A stretch of DNA of 64,000 nucleotides from an uncultured Ferrovibrio sp. (GCF_937960835.1 NZ_CALGPC010000006.1:372001-436000); one strand, 5' to 3'; positions 1 to 7,895 are shown, counted from the stretch's first letter. Numbers and translations: made by a program. The notes: generated from the letters alone by a model not told the origin.

Positions 1-446
1 GCCTTGCCGGGCCCGAGCGGCACGAATTCGACATGGCGCAACGGTGCATCCACTTTCGGCGCCACCACAAGGCCGGCATGGCCTGAAAGACCCGAAAGCG
101 CGGAAGTGGCTTCGGTGAGCACCTCCTGAAAGCCGCGGCCCGACGCGGCGCAGCGGCTTTCGATCGAGCTGCGCTCATCCTGGGTGAGATCGCCGACCTG
201 CAACAGGCCGTCGACGAACAGCCGCAGGCCCGATTCCGTGGGCAGGCGGCCGGCCGAGGTATGCGGGGAATAGAGCAGACCTGCCTCTTCCAGATCGGCC
301 ATGGTGTTGCGGATGCTGGCCGGAGAGAGTTTGTGCTCAAGCTTTTTCGACAGATAGCGCGAACCGACCGGTTCGCCGGTGGCCATATAGGTCTCGACGA
401 CCAGCCGCAGAATTTCGCGGCTGCGCTGGCTCATCTCCTGGATCAT
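1..446 (-). CDS. hrcA: HrcA heat-shock repressor, N-terminal part (runs off left edge)
   Basis: HrcA is the winged-helix repressor that binds CIRCE elements in front of groESL/dnaKJ operons and is itself tuned by GroEL. Translated leftward from ATG at 446, the protein begins MIQEMSQRSREILRLVV and continues through ETYMATGEPVGSRYLSKKL, SPASIRNTMADLEEAGLL and HTSAGRLPTESGLRLFVD. These are the standard HrcA HTH and the start of the GAF-like inducer domain. About 148 codons are visible of a usual length near 350, so the C-terminus lies outside the window. No strong Shine-Dalgarno precedes 446; ATG at 434 is an alternative start. I saw no CIRCE palindrome in the 130 bp upstream. Family assignment is secure. 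Confidence 0.95.
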   Translation of the reverse strand, partial: MIQEMSQRSREILRLVVETYMATGEPVGSRYLSKKLEHKLSPASIRNTMADLEEAGLLYSPHTSAGRLPTESGLRLFVDGLLQVGDLTQDERSSIESRCAASGRGFQEVLTEATSALSGLSGHAGLVVAPKVDAPLRHVEFVPLGPGK

Positions 447-505
447 GTGCAACAATTAAGGAAGCCGGATGGGCGGCGTCAATATGGCGCCCGGCAGGAT
501 GGAAT

Positions 506-523
506 AGCCCGGAGTTCCGGGCT
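506..523. terminator. Small GC-rich hairpin between two leftward genes
   Basis: AGCCCGGA and TCCGGGCT form a perfect short hairpin with almost no loop. It lies between the small leftward gene at 575-775 and hrcA. There is no T-run, so it may be an attenuating structure rather than a terminator. Confidence 0.3.
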
Positions 524-574
524 TGGGGTGCAAGGGCGTCCCGTTCGCTTCTTTCGCGCTTTCTGCGATGTGTT

Positions 575-775
575 TCAATGCGCTTCGCTGCTGCCGATAT
601 CGTGATGCAGATTGCGCTCGTCGCCGCGCGCATTGTGCTTGCGCACATAGGTGATCATGGCGGCGGGATTCTTCTGCTTCACCTTTAGGGCGGCAATCAG
701 GGCGTCCTCGGCTTCGACGGTGACGCTTGCCGATTTGCTCTCATTCCGCATGCCGACCATATAGCGTCCGACCAT
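575..775 (-). CDS. Small conserved hypothetical protein (66 aa)
   Basis: Function is unknown. The product contains SVTVEAEDALIAALKVKQKN followed by PAAMITYVRKHNARGDERN: a short beta/alpha core with a charged tail and no signal peptide or membrane segment. I chose ATG 775 because GGGAG lies nine bases upstream. ATG 760 (preceded by GGTCGGA) and ATG 751 are also possible. An open frame continues upstream to 1003 but runs into the tRNA-Gly gene and its codons look non-coding, so that extension is rejected. The gene lies upstream of hrcA in the same direction and could be co-transcribed with it. The sequence reads as a real gene by composition, but I recognise no named family. Confidence 0.6.
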   Translation of the reverse strand: MVGRYMVGMRNESKSASVTVEAEDALIAALKVKQKNPAAMITYVRKHNARGDERNLHHDIGSSEAH

Positions 776-958
776 GGCTGGGGCTCCCGCGCTAGCGGAG
801 GATGGGCGCGATCCTCGTGAGAAGAGATATAGTGCGGCGGCAGCGACGGCCCAAGGATGATATGGCCCAGGGGCGGGTAGGCATGGCCATTCACGCCACG
901 GGTATCCGTGGCGAAGCTGCTGGGATGTGATGGGAAGAAAGATGTGATGGGAGGAAAT

Positions 959-1033
959 TGGAGCGGGCGAAGGGATTCGAACCCTCGACCCCAACCTTGG
1001 CAAGGTTGTGCTCTACCCCTGAGCTACGCCCGC
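959..1033 (-). tRNA. tRNA-Gly (anticodon GCC)
   Basis: The complementary strand reads as a full cloverleaf. It has acceptor GCGGGCG/CGCCCGC, D-arm GCTCAGGGGTAGAGC, anticodon arm AACCTTGCCAAGGTT with anticodon GCC, T-arm GAGGGTTCGAATCCC, discriminator T and an encoded CCA. It decodes GGC/GGU. Confidence 0.97.
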
Positions 1034-1331
1034 TCGGCAGATCGGCAGGCCCGCGGGGGCCAACCCGGCGACCGGGGGTACCGTGTCGCAGGCGCGCAAT
1101 ATACCCAGCCGCAACCCCGATGCAAGTATCTCGTTTAACAAAATAATGGGGCTGCCAGACCTTTTTTGCAGACCTTTCGTAGTGCCCGGGCTCCGGGGCC
1201 AAGCGCCTGGGCGGGCGGCGGAATTCCGGGGGCGGGAACGCCCGGTTTGTCCGGAAAAGGCTTGCGCACAGGGTGGCGCTCCTGTATGTGGTGCGCCTCG
1301 CGCGGCTCAATCAGATGGCCTTCGCGTATGG
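1034..1331. other. Non-coding gap between divergent tRNA genes
   Basis: This roughly 300-bp stretch separates tRNA-Gly (leftward) from tRNA-Glu (rightward) and should hold both promoters. A weak TTGCGC-N17-TATGTG lies ahead of tRNA-Glu. The frames here lack convincing starts or conserved motifs, and I see no protein gene. Confidence 0.5.
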
Positions 1332-1407
1332 GTCCCCATCGTCTAGAGGCCCAGGACGGCGCCCTCTCACGGCGCAAACCGGGGTTCGAATCCCCGTGGG
1401 GACGCCA
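1332..1407 (+). tRNA. tRNA-Glu (anticodon CTC), integration target
   Basis: The cloverleaf has acceptor GTCCCCA/TGGGGAC, anticodon stem-loop GCGCC-CTCTCAC-GGCGC with anticodon CTC, T-arm CGGGGTTCGAATCCCCG, discriminator G and an encoded CCA. It decodes GAG. A tyrosine integrase gene begins 69 bp after its end. Its terminal 18 bp are repeated at two sites downstream, so element insertion regenerates an intact tRNA at the left end. Confidence 0.97.
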
Positions 1408-1408
1408 A
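1391..1408 (+). repeat. Attachment-site repeat, copy 1 (attL of element A, inside tRNA-Glu)
   Basis: TCCCCGTGGGGACGCCAA spans the T-arm/acceptor end of tRNA-Glu plus one base. It is identical to 10108-10125 and 21208-21225. A direct repeat of a tRNA 3' end flanking an adjacent integrase gene is the standard mark of tyrosine-integrase insertion. Confidence 0.93.
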
Positions 1409-1475
1409 GTTTCAGCTAAGTGGCTGAAAATACAGCGAAATCCGACAAGGCCCTGACGGCATGTGACACACAGTT

Positions 1476-3062
1476 GTGCTACACGCCGCGAGGTCCCTCT
1501 TGAGCCGGATTCCGCATGTTATCAGACGCCGAAATCGCCTCTATCTCCGCGTCCGAATACCCGCTGACGTTGCGATGCTTGTCGGCAAGGATTATCACGT
1601 TCGGACGCTCCGAACTGGTGACCCAAGACGAGCGAGGTTGGAAGCAGCGCGCGCCTTGGCGCAAGCGCATGCAGCTTGGAATGAGGTTCGCCGGATAATG
1701 TCAGCAAGAGTGCTTGGTAAAGCGATTCACGAACTCGCAGACGACGACATTCTGCGCATACGCAACGAAGACATAGAAGCCCTGAGTGACGCTGATAAGG
1801 CAGCGCTGATTCAGCAGATGGAGCTTATCGTTGAGCGCGAACGGCTGGCGGCTGAGAATGCCGAGGCTGGGCGGGCGAAAAAAAGCTTTGAGGTGCAATC
1901 CATCGCTATCGAAGTAAACGCGATGGAGCGCACCATGCGAGAAGCAAAGCTGATAGAAATGCAGGGCAAGGCTGCGGTCGAACATGCGCAGCAGAGTTTG
2001 CGACTGGCACAGGTAGAGCAGGCAATGCGAGAAGCCGTTACCCGCATCGGTTCCGTGCCCGCCGGACTTGCGCAAGCTGAACTGCCGCCAGAGGCCTCGC
2101 TTCCATGGAATGACGCCTCGCTCCTCGAAAGGTTCTGCGCCGACAATCCCGCTGGCGAATCATCAGCAGATGAGCGCGACCGAGCCTTCCGCGAATTCGC
2201 CGACCTGATAGGCGGCAAAGCAGTGAAAGACGTTGCCAAGGTAGATATCAAAGCCTACGCCGATTATCTCAGAGATAAAATTGGAAAGCGTGGGAACCCA
2301 CTTAAACATGCAACGATTGTCAAGTCGCTCGGCTATGTGAAAGCGTATTTCAAATGGCACGCGGCATCGGGACACATCAATGTGAATCCGGGTGATGGTG
2401 TAAATCCTCGTGCCAAGACTGCGGCGGAGAAGGGGCAGCAACGGCGCGCATTCACGACCGACGAATTACGGCTTCTCTTCGACTCGCCGCTATTCACCGG
2501 ATGCAAATCGCCACTTCGCCTTTCTAAGCCCGGCCCGAACGTGTATCGCAACGAGCGATATTGGTTCTGGATGCTGCTGCTGCTGACCGGCGCGAGACTG
2601 GATGAAATTGCTGCGGCCCCGGCGCGCATCGTCAAGGTCGGTGAAGTTGAATGCTTGGACTTCCTGCATTCGACAAAAACGCCGAACGCTCCGCGCTTAA
2701 TTCCAATTCTCTCCGACTTGCGGCGCGTCGGCATTCACGACTGGATTGAAGCTCAGCAGCGGCGAGGCCGCGGTCTTGTTCAAGGTCCGGACGCTGTGGT
2801 GGACTGGTCGAAATGGCTGAACAGATATTTGAACGACCTCGGACTCGACGATCCGAAATTGGTCGCCTACAGCCTCAGGCATAATTTCCGGCAGCAACTC
2901 CGCGCATCGGGAATTCACAGTGAACTGGTCGATAAGGTGTTTGGACACGATGGCGAGACTGTCGGGGCGAACTACGGCCGCGACCTGTCGCCTGACGAAG
3001 CTCGGCTCGTTGTCGAACGAGTCCGACCGCCCGTTCCGATTGAGCACCTGTGGCAAGCATAA
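1476..3062 (+). CDS. int: Tyrosine recombinase / integrase of element A
   Basis: Site-specific recombinase that would integrate and excise element A at tRNA-Glu. At 528 aa it is in the range for the long island integrases. The N-terminus (RRRNRLYLRVRIPADV, then RTLRTGDPRRARLEA) is the SAM-like domain seen in island integrases. A Glu/Ala-rich, probably helical stretch follows (about residues 110-190), then a core-binding domain (about 210-310). The catalytic domain holds Arg374 (TGARLDEIA), His469-x-x-Arg472 (YSLRHNFR), His491 (FGHDGE) and Tyr500 (ANYGRD), so the full R-H-R-H-Y set is present. The start is GTG 1476. It lies just inside attL, so excision would separate it from tRNA-Glu. It looks functional, unlike the two remnants further right. 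Confidence 0.93.
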   Translation: MLHAARSLLSRIPHVIRRRNRLYLRVRIPADVAMLVGKDYHVRTLRTGDPRRARLEAARALAQAHAAWNEVRRIMSARVLGKAIHELADDDILRIRNEDIEALSDADKAALIQQMELIVERERLAAENAEAGRAKKSFEVQSIAIEVNAMERTMREAKLIEMQGKAAVEHAQQSLRLAQVEQAMREAVTRIGSVPAGLAQAELPPEASLPWNDASLLERFCADNPAGESSADERDRAFREFADLIGGKAVKDVAKVDIKAYADYLRDKIGKRGNPLKHATIVKSLGYVKAYFKWHAASGHINVNPGDGVNPRAKTAAEKGQQRRAFTTDELRLLFDSPLFTGCKSPLRLSKPGPNVYRNERYWFWMLLLLTGARLDEIAAAPARIVKVGEVECLDFLHSTKTPNAPRLIPILSDLRRVGIHDWIEAQQRRGRGLVQGPDAVVDWSKWLNRYLNDLGLDDPKLVAYSLRHNFRQQLRASGIHSELVDKVFGHDGETVGANYGRDLSPDEARLVVERVRPPVPIEHLWQA

Positions 3063-3138
3063 AAGCGGCGGCCGAACGGGGTAATCCAGCCGGGCAAAAA
3101 GATTCCTTGACTTGCTTGCGACAGCCAACGGCAAAATA

Positions 3139-3181
3139 AAAACGCCGCGTCATCGGTCTTGGCGGACCTCGGCGGCGTTTT
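3139..3181. terminator. Terminator after the integrase gene
   Basis: AAAACGCCGC (3139-3148) pairs with GCGGCGTTTT (3172-3181) across a 23-nt loop. It is A/T-flanked on both sides and lies about 80 bp after the integrase stop. Confidence 0.6.
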
Positions 3182-3248
3182 AACTCTAGGTCTTCAAATC
3201 ATGCGCATTGTGCTTGCAGATTTCAAGGCCGCCGTTCTTGGCGGTTAA

Positions 3249-5222
3249 TTGGACGGGCGGCTGCATAGCCCGCCTGCCACCAGATCACATCCAGGCCCAC
3301 CCAATGTTGACAATGTTGACACAGCGCGGCGGCTAGCAATCCGCAGCTCTCTGTTGACAGACCACGGCACAACAAGATCGTGGCTGTCGCAGTTCCTGCC
3401 ACCCGAACCGCCAGCGCCGCCCCCAGCCAGTAATGACCCGCGACCCGTCGATCGTGATCTCGACCGGCGGCTGGTCGAGGCGGAGCTAGATGCCGAACTA
3501 GCCATCGACCGCCTAAATCAGATAGCCGAAACTCTGCCACCAGCCGCTGCACTGGCCCTGCTGCGCCAAATCGGCGTCCGTACGACATCGGTACAGGCTT
3601 TGCGGCAGGCCCTGGATAGCCGTAGGCGCTTGGCGTATCGGGGCACGCTGCCGGTCAACGACGACACGCCTAAACGCATTCTGGACGACGCACTGCCCGC
3701 CCTGGATCGGCTATCGGAGTTGGTCGGCAAAGACAACCTGCGGCTTCTAACCGCAGACGACAACGACCTGCTCGTAGAGGCCACAGAGATTGCATCCCGC
3801 CGCCAAGCCCGGCATGCCGCCGCAATCGCGGCAGGGAAGGAAGGTCTACATCCACGGGAGCGGGATGCCCGTTCGATCCGGCGGTGGCTGCGCCGTCAGG
3901 TCAATCAGAGCGCAGCGCATCTCGCAGGTATCCTTGGCCTAATAGGCGGGCGACAGTCCGCCCGGTTACCCGCTTACGTCGACGATTGGGCGCTGAAGCG
4001 CTGGCAACAGGTTCAAGAGGCCGGGCGAGCCTTCGTCGAAAGCCGAGTTCTCGTCGCAGCGAATGGCGAAACGGTGCCGCTAAAAGACGCCGTGGAAGGT
4101 GCAACCAAGGCGCGGGAGGCGCGCTGGTACGCCGTCCTGCTTGGATTGCAGCAGGTCGCGCAGCGGCGCGGCCTTGCGCCGGTATTTCTGACGTTAACGC
4201 TTCCGGCTGAATATCACCTGCATGCCACCAATGGACAGCGTGGGAACCCACGAAATTCGCCGACCGTCGCGGCCAAGGAAATCAATGCGCGGTGGCATAA
4301 CCTCCTGTCCGTCGTTCACCAGCGCGGAACCACACCGATTGGCGTCCGAGTCATTGAGCCCCACACTGACGGTTGCCCGCACCTGCACTGTTGTCTGTGG
4401 CTGGCGCAGGATGGAATTCGTGATCTGACCGACGCCCTCGATATTCATTTCCCGGCCACAACGCCGGAGGAAGCAGCAGCACGGCGGCGCGGCGACTACA
4501 CCCAAGGCCCCGCAGCGCTGGTCAAATCATGGCGGCCCGGCGAGGCTGCATCGCCCGTAAGCTATGTGCTGACCTATGTGCTTAAGACCCTTAGATCCGA
4601 AAAAGCGCCGGATGACAATGAACCGAACGGAGGACATGACCGGGCGGCAGCGTGGGCCAGCATGGTGGGAGTTCGCCGTCTTGACCTGATCGGGCTGAAA
4701 AGAGGCCTACAAGGGCGCTGGCAAGCTATGCAGCGAACGATCCGGGCGGCCGGTGATGACCGCCTTCCAGAGCCGCGCGCCCGCGCTATCGCGCATGCAA
4801 TGAAGCGCAGGCAGTGGGGCACGGCCCTTGTCCTGTTAGGCGCGTTTGCCGACGCACCCCGACTGGCTGCGGTGCGGGCAGAACGCCGGAATTGCTGGGG
4901 AGACGCGGTTCAGGTGACGACGGATTACGCCCACCCGTTGACCGGCGAAATCGTCGCCACCGTCCGACCCAGAGAATGGAAGATTCAGGAAATCAGGAAG
5001 GCAGAACCAGCAGGCCAGCAGGCGACCGCGTGGACCGAGGAATCGCTGAATAAAGTGTTAGAGGACTACGGACTTTCAAAAGTTTTTAGTTACCCAAGTG
5101 GGGGCGCTGGCGCGCCCCCACCCGGCTCCGCCGGTCCGCCGCCAATACGGCGAAGGCCGACCATGCTGCAAATCGACGCCGCCAATGACGACCAACTGCC
5201 CGAAACCGACGCGGCAGCCTGA
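3249..5222 (+). CDS. Replication initiation endonuclease, phage gpA-type HUH Y2 (element A)
   Basis: Predicted rolling-circle initiator that nicks the element's double-strand origin. It is about 657 aa. Motifs in order: FLTLTLPAEYH (about 313-323, HUH motif I), EPHTDGCPHLHC (370-381) with the metal-binding His378-Leu-His380, and SYVLTYVLKT (438-447). The last motif carries two tyrosines, Tyr439 and Tyr443, one helical turn apart. That paired-tyrosine arrangement is the hallmark of the phage P2/phiX174 gpA superfamily. The N-terminal third is Ala/Arg-rich and helical. The TTG start at 3249 is uncertain; initiation may be later, because tandem CAATGTTGA repeats at 3302-3319 fall within the first 25 codons. 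It follows the integrase and terminator. A replicative function would let the excised circle be maintained or amplified. Confidence 0.82.
   Translation: MDGRLHSPPATRSHPGPPNVDNVDTARRLAIRSSLLTDHGTTRSWLSQFLPPEPPAPPPASNDPRPVDRDLDRRLVEAELDAELAIDRLNQIAETLPPAAALALLRQIGVRTTSVQALRQALDSRRRLAYRGTLPVNDDTPKRILDDALPALDRLSELVGKDNLRLLTADDNDLLVEATEIASRRQARHAAAIAAGKEGLHPRERDARSIRRWLRRQVNQSAAHLAGILGLIGGRQSARLPAYVDDWALKRWQQVQEAGRAFVESRVLVAANGETVPLKDAVEGATKAREARWYAVLLGLQQVAQRRGLAPVFLTLTLPAEYHLHATNGQRGNPRNSPTVAAKEINARWHNLLSVVHQRGTTPIGVRVIEPHTDGCPHLHCCLWLAQDGIRDLTDALDIHFPATTPEEAAARRRGDYTQGPAALVKSWRPGEAASPVSYVLTYVLKTLRSEKAPDDNEPNGGHDRAAAWASMVGVRRLDLIGLKRGLQGRWQAMQRTIRAAGDDRLPEPRARAIAHAMKRRQWGTALVLLGAFADAPRLAAVRAERRNCWGDAVQVTTDYAHPLTGEIVATVRPREWKIQEIRKAEPAGQQATAWTEESLNKVLEDYGLSKVFSYPSGGAGAPPPGSAGPPPIRRRPTMLQIDAANDDQLPETDAAA
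3302..3319 (+). repeat. Tandem CAATGTTGA repeats at the start of the rep gene
   Basis: Two abutting 9-bp copies (3302-3310 and 3311-3319), followed by CACAG. The core TGTTGACA recurs at 5943-5950, 7757-7769 (complement) and 9990-10000, always near gene starts or the large inverted repeat. It could be an iteron, a regulator site or -35 elements. Confidence 0.55.
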
Positions 5223-5379
5223 GTAGCTGCGCGAACAGTAGGAACCCACGGAATTGAGGTTGCCGCAGCTTCACCCCATGGCCTAGGGCTTGCCCCCTCA
5301 AGGGGGCTGCGCGTGCTCGCCCGTTCCGGGCTGCGCAATCGAAGTCAGCGGCGCGTCCAAGGACGCGCCTTGACCACAA

Positions 5380-5628
5380 TCAGTCCGTCATGGACGACAG
5401 CACAACCCTGTTGCCCACGACTTCGACGTCGTCGACCAGCAGACTGAACCAGCGGCCGTTTTCACGTTCGATTTCGTCATAGATATCCTGCTCGATTTCA
5501 TCGTCCGACAGCCCTATTGCGCGAGCATCGACGACGTAACGCGCAATCTCCGCAGCAGCAGAGTCCGGCACGCCACCCTGCTCCCCAGAGGAGCCGACAA
5601 CAAGGATATCGACCTCCGCCGCCGCCAT
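5380..5628 (-). CDS. Small acidic protein of element A (82 aa), unknown
   Basis: No family recognised. The product is acidic (GLSDDEIEQDIYDEIEREN) and ends in a beta-rich segment (WFSLLVDDVEVVGNRVVLSS). There is no signal peptide or membrane segment. ATG 5628 overlaps the last base of the TGA of the small gene upstream (5628-5795), a translational-coupling arrangement, so the two are probably co-expressed. GTG 5631 in the same frame is possible but less likely. It runs toward the rep gene and converges with it. Size, acidity and position suggest a regulator, or a DNA-mimic or antirestriction-like accessory, but that is only a guess. Confidence 0.55.
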   Translation of the reverse strand: MAAAEVDILVVGSSGEQGGVPDSAAAEIARYVVDARAIGLSDDEIEQDIYDEIERENGRWFSLLVDDVEVVGNRVVLSSMTD

Positions 5629-5795
5629 CACACAGACTCCGACCGCAAGAAGGCGATAACTTGCTTCACGGTGCGCTCCATCGTCGCATCAGGTCCGCGC
5701 CCCGCAGCTACGTGAGCGAGCAGATTCTGCCAATCCTGTTCCAGGAACCCGGCCAACTTCTCCGCCTCCAGCTTCCGCTTCGATTCGTTGCTCAT
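5628..5795 (-). CDS. Very small protein of element A (55 aa), unknown
   Basis: The product begins MSNESKRKLEAEKLAGFLEQ, continues DWQNLLAHVAAGRGPDATME and ends QVIAFLRSESV. It is amphipathic and helical with no transmembrane segment. Three ATGs stand in a row (5801, 5798, 5795); GGAG lies six bases before the third, so I place the start there. Its TGA overlaps the ATG of the next gene (TGATG). It is the first gene leftward of the large inverted repeat at 5895-5952, whose TTGACA-containing arm could supply a -35. Coding status rests on codon pattern, RBS and coupling; I recognise no homologue. Confidence 0.55.
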   Translation of the reverse strand: MSNESKRKLEAEKLAGFLEQDWQNLLAHVAAGRGPDATMERTVKQVIAFLRSESV

Positions 5796-5894
5796 CATCA
5801 TCTCCATCGCTGTTACCCGTGATGCGAATCAGTATGCCCGATCGCGCGCGGGCTGGCAACCACAAAATCGCCAAAATGCCAATAAAAACAAATA

Positions 5895-5952
5895 CTTGTC
5901 AACATAGAGCCGCAATCCTTACTCGCAAGGATTGCGGCTCTATGTTGACAAG
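5895..5952. repeat. Perfect 26-bp inverted repeat with 6-nt loop
   Basis: Arms 5895-5920 and 5927-5952 are exactly complementary around the loop ACTCGC. The outer end of each arm is TGTTGACAAG or its complement. It sits three bases after the stop of the leftward zincin gene and is followed leftward by a T-rich stretch (TATTTGTTTTTATTGG). It could therefore act as a strong terminator. The perfect symmetry and shared TGTTGACA motif also fit a replication-origin cruciform or a regulator target. Confidence 0.9.
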
Positions 5953-5954
5953 GA

Positions 5955-6578
5955 TTACGCGGCAGCGATGTCCTCGAATCCTTGCATTGCCTCGAAAATC
6001 TCTTGTCCGATTTTCCCGGAATAGATTCGCCACAGCACCTCGACCTCTGGCGTGTCCGCACAGGCTAGGCAACGACCGCCCTCGTAAATATAGCTGGCGA
6101 ACTTCTCAAACAGTCGCGCGCGCCTCTCAACCGGATCGCTCAAATACTCTGATTCGTAGTCAGCACCGCGAGCAACCGCCGCATCGAGGACGCGCCGATC
6201 CGGCGGTTGCAGATACCAGTCGACAGCGTGAAACAGTTCGTGGAATAGCGTTTCCAGCGCTGTCGACGCATACGCCCGAGTGTTAACGAACACCACGCCT
6301 TGGTTTTGATGGCAGTGTCCGCCCCATCGTTCGCCCGTCTCTGAGAGAATTCGCGGACCCAAATAGAGGTCGACCCACGGCGCAATCCTCGTCGCCAGCT
6401 CGGCGATGTAGCCAAGGGCCGGGGCAACAGTAACGTGCTCGAGACCGCTCTTGACCACCGTGAACGCCCTGCCATCACCAAACTTGAATCCCTCAACCGG
6501 CAATTCGGAAACTGTCAGACTGCCACCTTTGATACGGTAGAGCCTCCGACTCACACGCCTGCCATGCTTTTCCATCAC
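5955..6578 (-). CDS. Zincin-like metallopeptidase (HExxH) in the mobilization operon
   Basis: This 207-aa protein carries TLFHELFHAVDW (His113-Glu-x-x-His117), the zinc-binding and catalytic motif of gluzincin-like peptidases. ERRARLFEKFASY follows about 40 residues later, where Glu158 could be the third ligand. There is no signal peptide, so it is cytoplasmic. Its ATG overlaps the stop of the 304-aa gene by four bases (ATGA), so it is the third gene of a coupled operon mobC-like / 304-aa / zincin. Zincins on mobile elements include the ArdC-type antirestriction C-domain and ImmA-type repressor-cleaving proteases. This protein has the general layout but no HTH or ssDNA-binding N-domain I can recognise. 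Peptidase fold is likely; biological role unknown. Confidence 0.65.
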   Translation of the reverse strand: MMEKHGRRVSRRLYRIKGGSLTVSELPVEGFKFGDGRAFTVVKSGLEHVTVAPALGYIAELATRIAPWVDLYLGPRILSETGERWGGHCHQNQGVVFVNTRAYASTALETLFHELFHAVDWYLQPPDRRVLDAAVARGADYESEYLSDPVERRARLFEKFASYIYEGGRCLACADTPEVEVLWRIYSGKIGQEIFEAMQGFEDIAAA

Positions 6579-7489
6579 ATCACCGCTCTGGACTCGTTGC
6601 TGATATCTGTTGCTGGCGTTTCGTTGTCGTGCCGCCGCGTCGGCGGCGGTAGCAGGCCAGGCAGCGGCCGACCAAGTTCCGGGAATTCATCCAGCTTCGC
6701 GCCGATGGCGTCGATCTCACGCAATTCCCGGAGACAGCGCGCACCGCCGGACAGCGCACGGTCGAGTTCAGAGCGCCACGCCTGCGCAGTTTCCGTGTCA
6801 GCGGCATTCACGGCGGCAAAGAACCTGCGACTCGGACCTCGAAAAGGGGATTCCCCGCCGACGCCGTTGAGCTTGTAATCCAGATACTCAATTGCGACGG
6901 CGGCAATATCGCGGGGCGTTCGCCCCGGCAGTTCCGGGATTCGCGCAACAAGCGCCTTTAGCTGTCTGATTCGCTCGCGGTACTCCGCGAGCGTCGCCCT
7001 GACCTCGGCAGCCGAATACTCGGGCGCGGGCGGCAGCACGATTTCACGATCAGCAGGCGGCGGAAGCATTGGCCGCCGCCCGGACAGCGAACCAAGGAAC
7101 GACTCCAGAGCCGCGCGAATCGCACCGACCATCGCTGCCGACATGGTGGCAAACGATTGCCGAAAGGCGAAGTCGGACAGTAGCTCGGCATCCACCCGCA
7201 GCGCCCGACGACGCTTTGCATGACGAGATTTACGCCCCTGCCGTTCACGCTGCCGATGATAGTCGGCGACCGCTTCCTGCTCGGCGGCGCGCCGAGCCGC
7301 CGCCCGCCTTGCCGCATCTCGATTATCGTCGTCGGCAGCCAGTTCAGCGAGGCGACGACGGCGTTCAGCGTGGTAAGCCTCCTGCTGAATCCGCGACAGC
7401 GAACCGAGCTCGACACGGCCTGATTCGACCGCCGCAAACGCAGCATCCGGATTCAGATCAGGCTCAGGCTGACGTTTCACCATTGCCAT
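6575..7489 (-). CDS. Unknown 304-aa helical protein of the mobilization operon
   Basis: No family recognised. The N-terminal half is extremely Arg/Ala/Glu-rich and should be helical or coiled coil (HAERRRRLAELAADDD, ARRAAARRAAEQEAVADY, SRHAKRRRALR). The middle has a possible amphipathic segment (FAFRQSFATMSAAMVGAIRA). The C-terminal half has ordered helices (ATLAEYRERIRQLKALVARI, RTPRDIAAVAIEYLDYKL). Its start overlaps the end of the mobC-like gene by 26 bases and its stop overlaps the zincin start, so it is translationally coupled on both sides. The basic coiled-coil character suggests DNA or relaxosome binding; that is inference from context. Confidence 0.6.
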   Translation of the reverse strand: MAMVKRQPEPDLNPDAAFAAVESGRVELGSLSRIQQEAYHAERRRRLAELAADDDNRDAARRAAARRAAEQEAVADYHRQRERQGRKSRHAKRRRALRVDAELLSDFAFRQSFATMSAAMVGAIRAALESFLGSLSGRRPMLPPPADREIVLPPAPEYSAAEVRATLAEYRERIRQLKALVARIPELPGRTPRDIAAVAIEYLDYKLNGVGGESPFRGPSRRFFAAVNAADTETAQAWRSELDRALSGGARCLRELREIDAIGAKLDEFPELGRPLPGLLPPPTRRHDNETPATDISNESRAVM

Positions 7490-7778
7490 CGCCCTTTGCG
7501 ACCGGAGTCACCTCAAATGGCGTCCCCCTGAGGGTCTCATAGTCGATGTCGCGGAGCGCCTGACTGGCGATATGATTCCGCGCCGCTGCCAGACGCTGTT
7601 CGCTGGCGGCAATCCAGTCGCCGAGCAGCGCGCCGAGTAAATATTTACGGCTGTTGTCCCGCCGCCTGATTTCCTGCCGCAGCCGCCGCTCTACGGCCGC
7701 GCGCACCGCCCGCGCCCTCGCCAACCGCGCCTCAGCCCGTTTCCGCTGTTCCTCGATTGTCAACATTGTTTGCCGCAT
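7464..7778 (-). CDS. MobC-like relaxosome accessory protein
   Basis: The 104-aa protein begins MRQTMLTIEEQRKRAEARLA. It has a coiled-coil N-terminus and then DNSRKYLLGALLGDWIA. That matches the plan of small accessory proteins encoded beside MobA/MobL relaxases, whose coiled coil is followed by a short 'KxxLGG'-like helix. Such proteins help the relaxase open and bind oriT. The start ATG 7778 has AGGAGG six bases upstream. An open frame extends to 8021 but overlaps the relaxase gene antisense and was rejected. It is transcribed divergently from the relaxase, with the hairpin-rich candidate oriT between them. Assignment is by layout rather than a decisive motif. Confidence 0.6.
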   Translation of the reverse strand: MRQTMLTIEEQRKRAEARLARARAVRAAVERRLRQEIRRRDNSRKYLLGALLGDWIAASEQRLAAARNHIASQALRDIDYETLRGTPFEVTPVAKGDGNGETSA

Positions 7779-7895
7779 CGCCGTCCTCCTGGAATTGCGT
7801 GGTCTTCCAATCGTGAATCGGCGGCAAGCAAGAAAGAAAAAGAAATCTGGTGTCTTGCAACAGTCACCTAAAAACTTGACGACGACCAACAGAGG

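Noticed and set aside
776..1310. Leftward and rightward frames across tRNA-Gly
   Set aside because: They translate a tRNA gene and its flanks; no coding signature.
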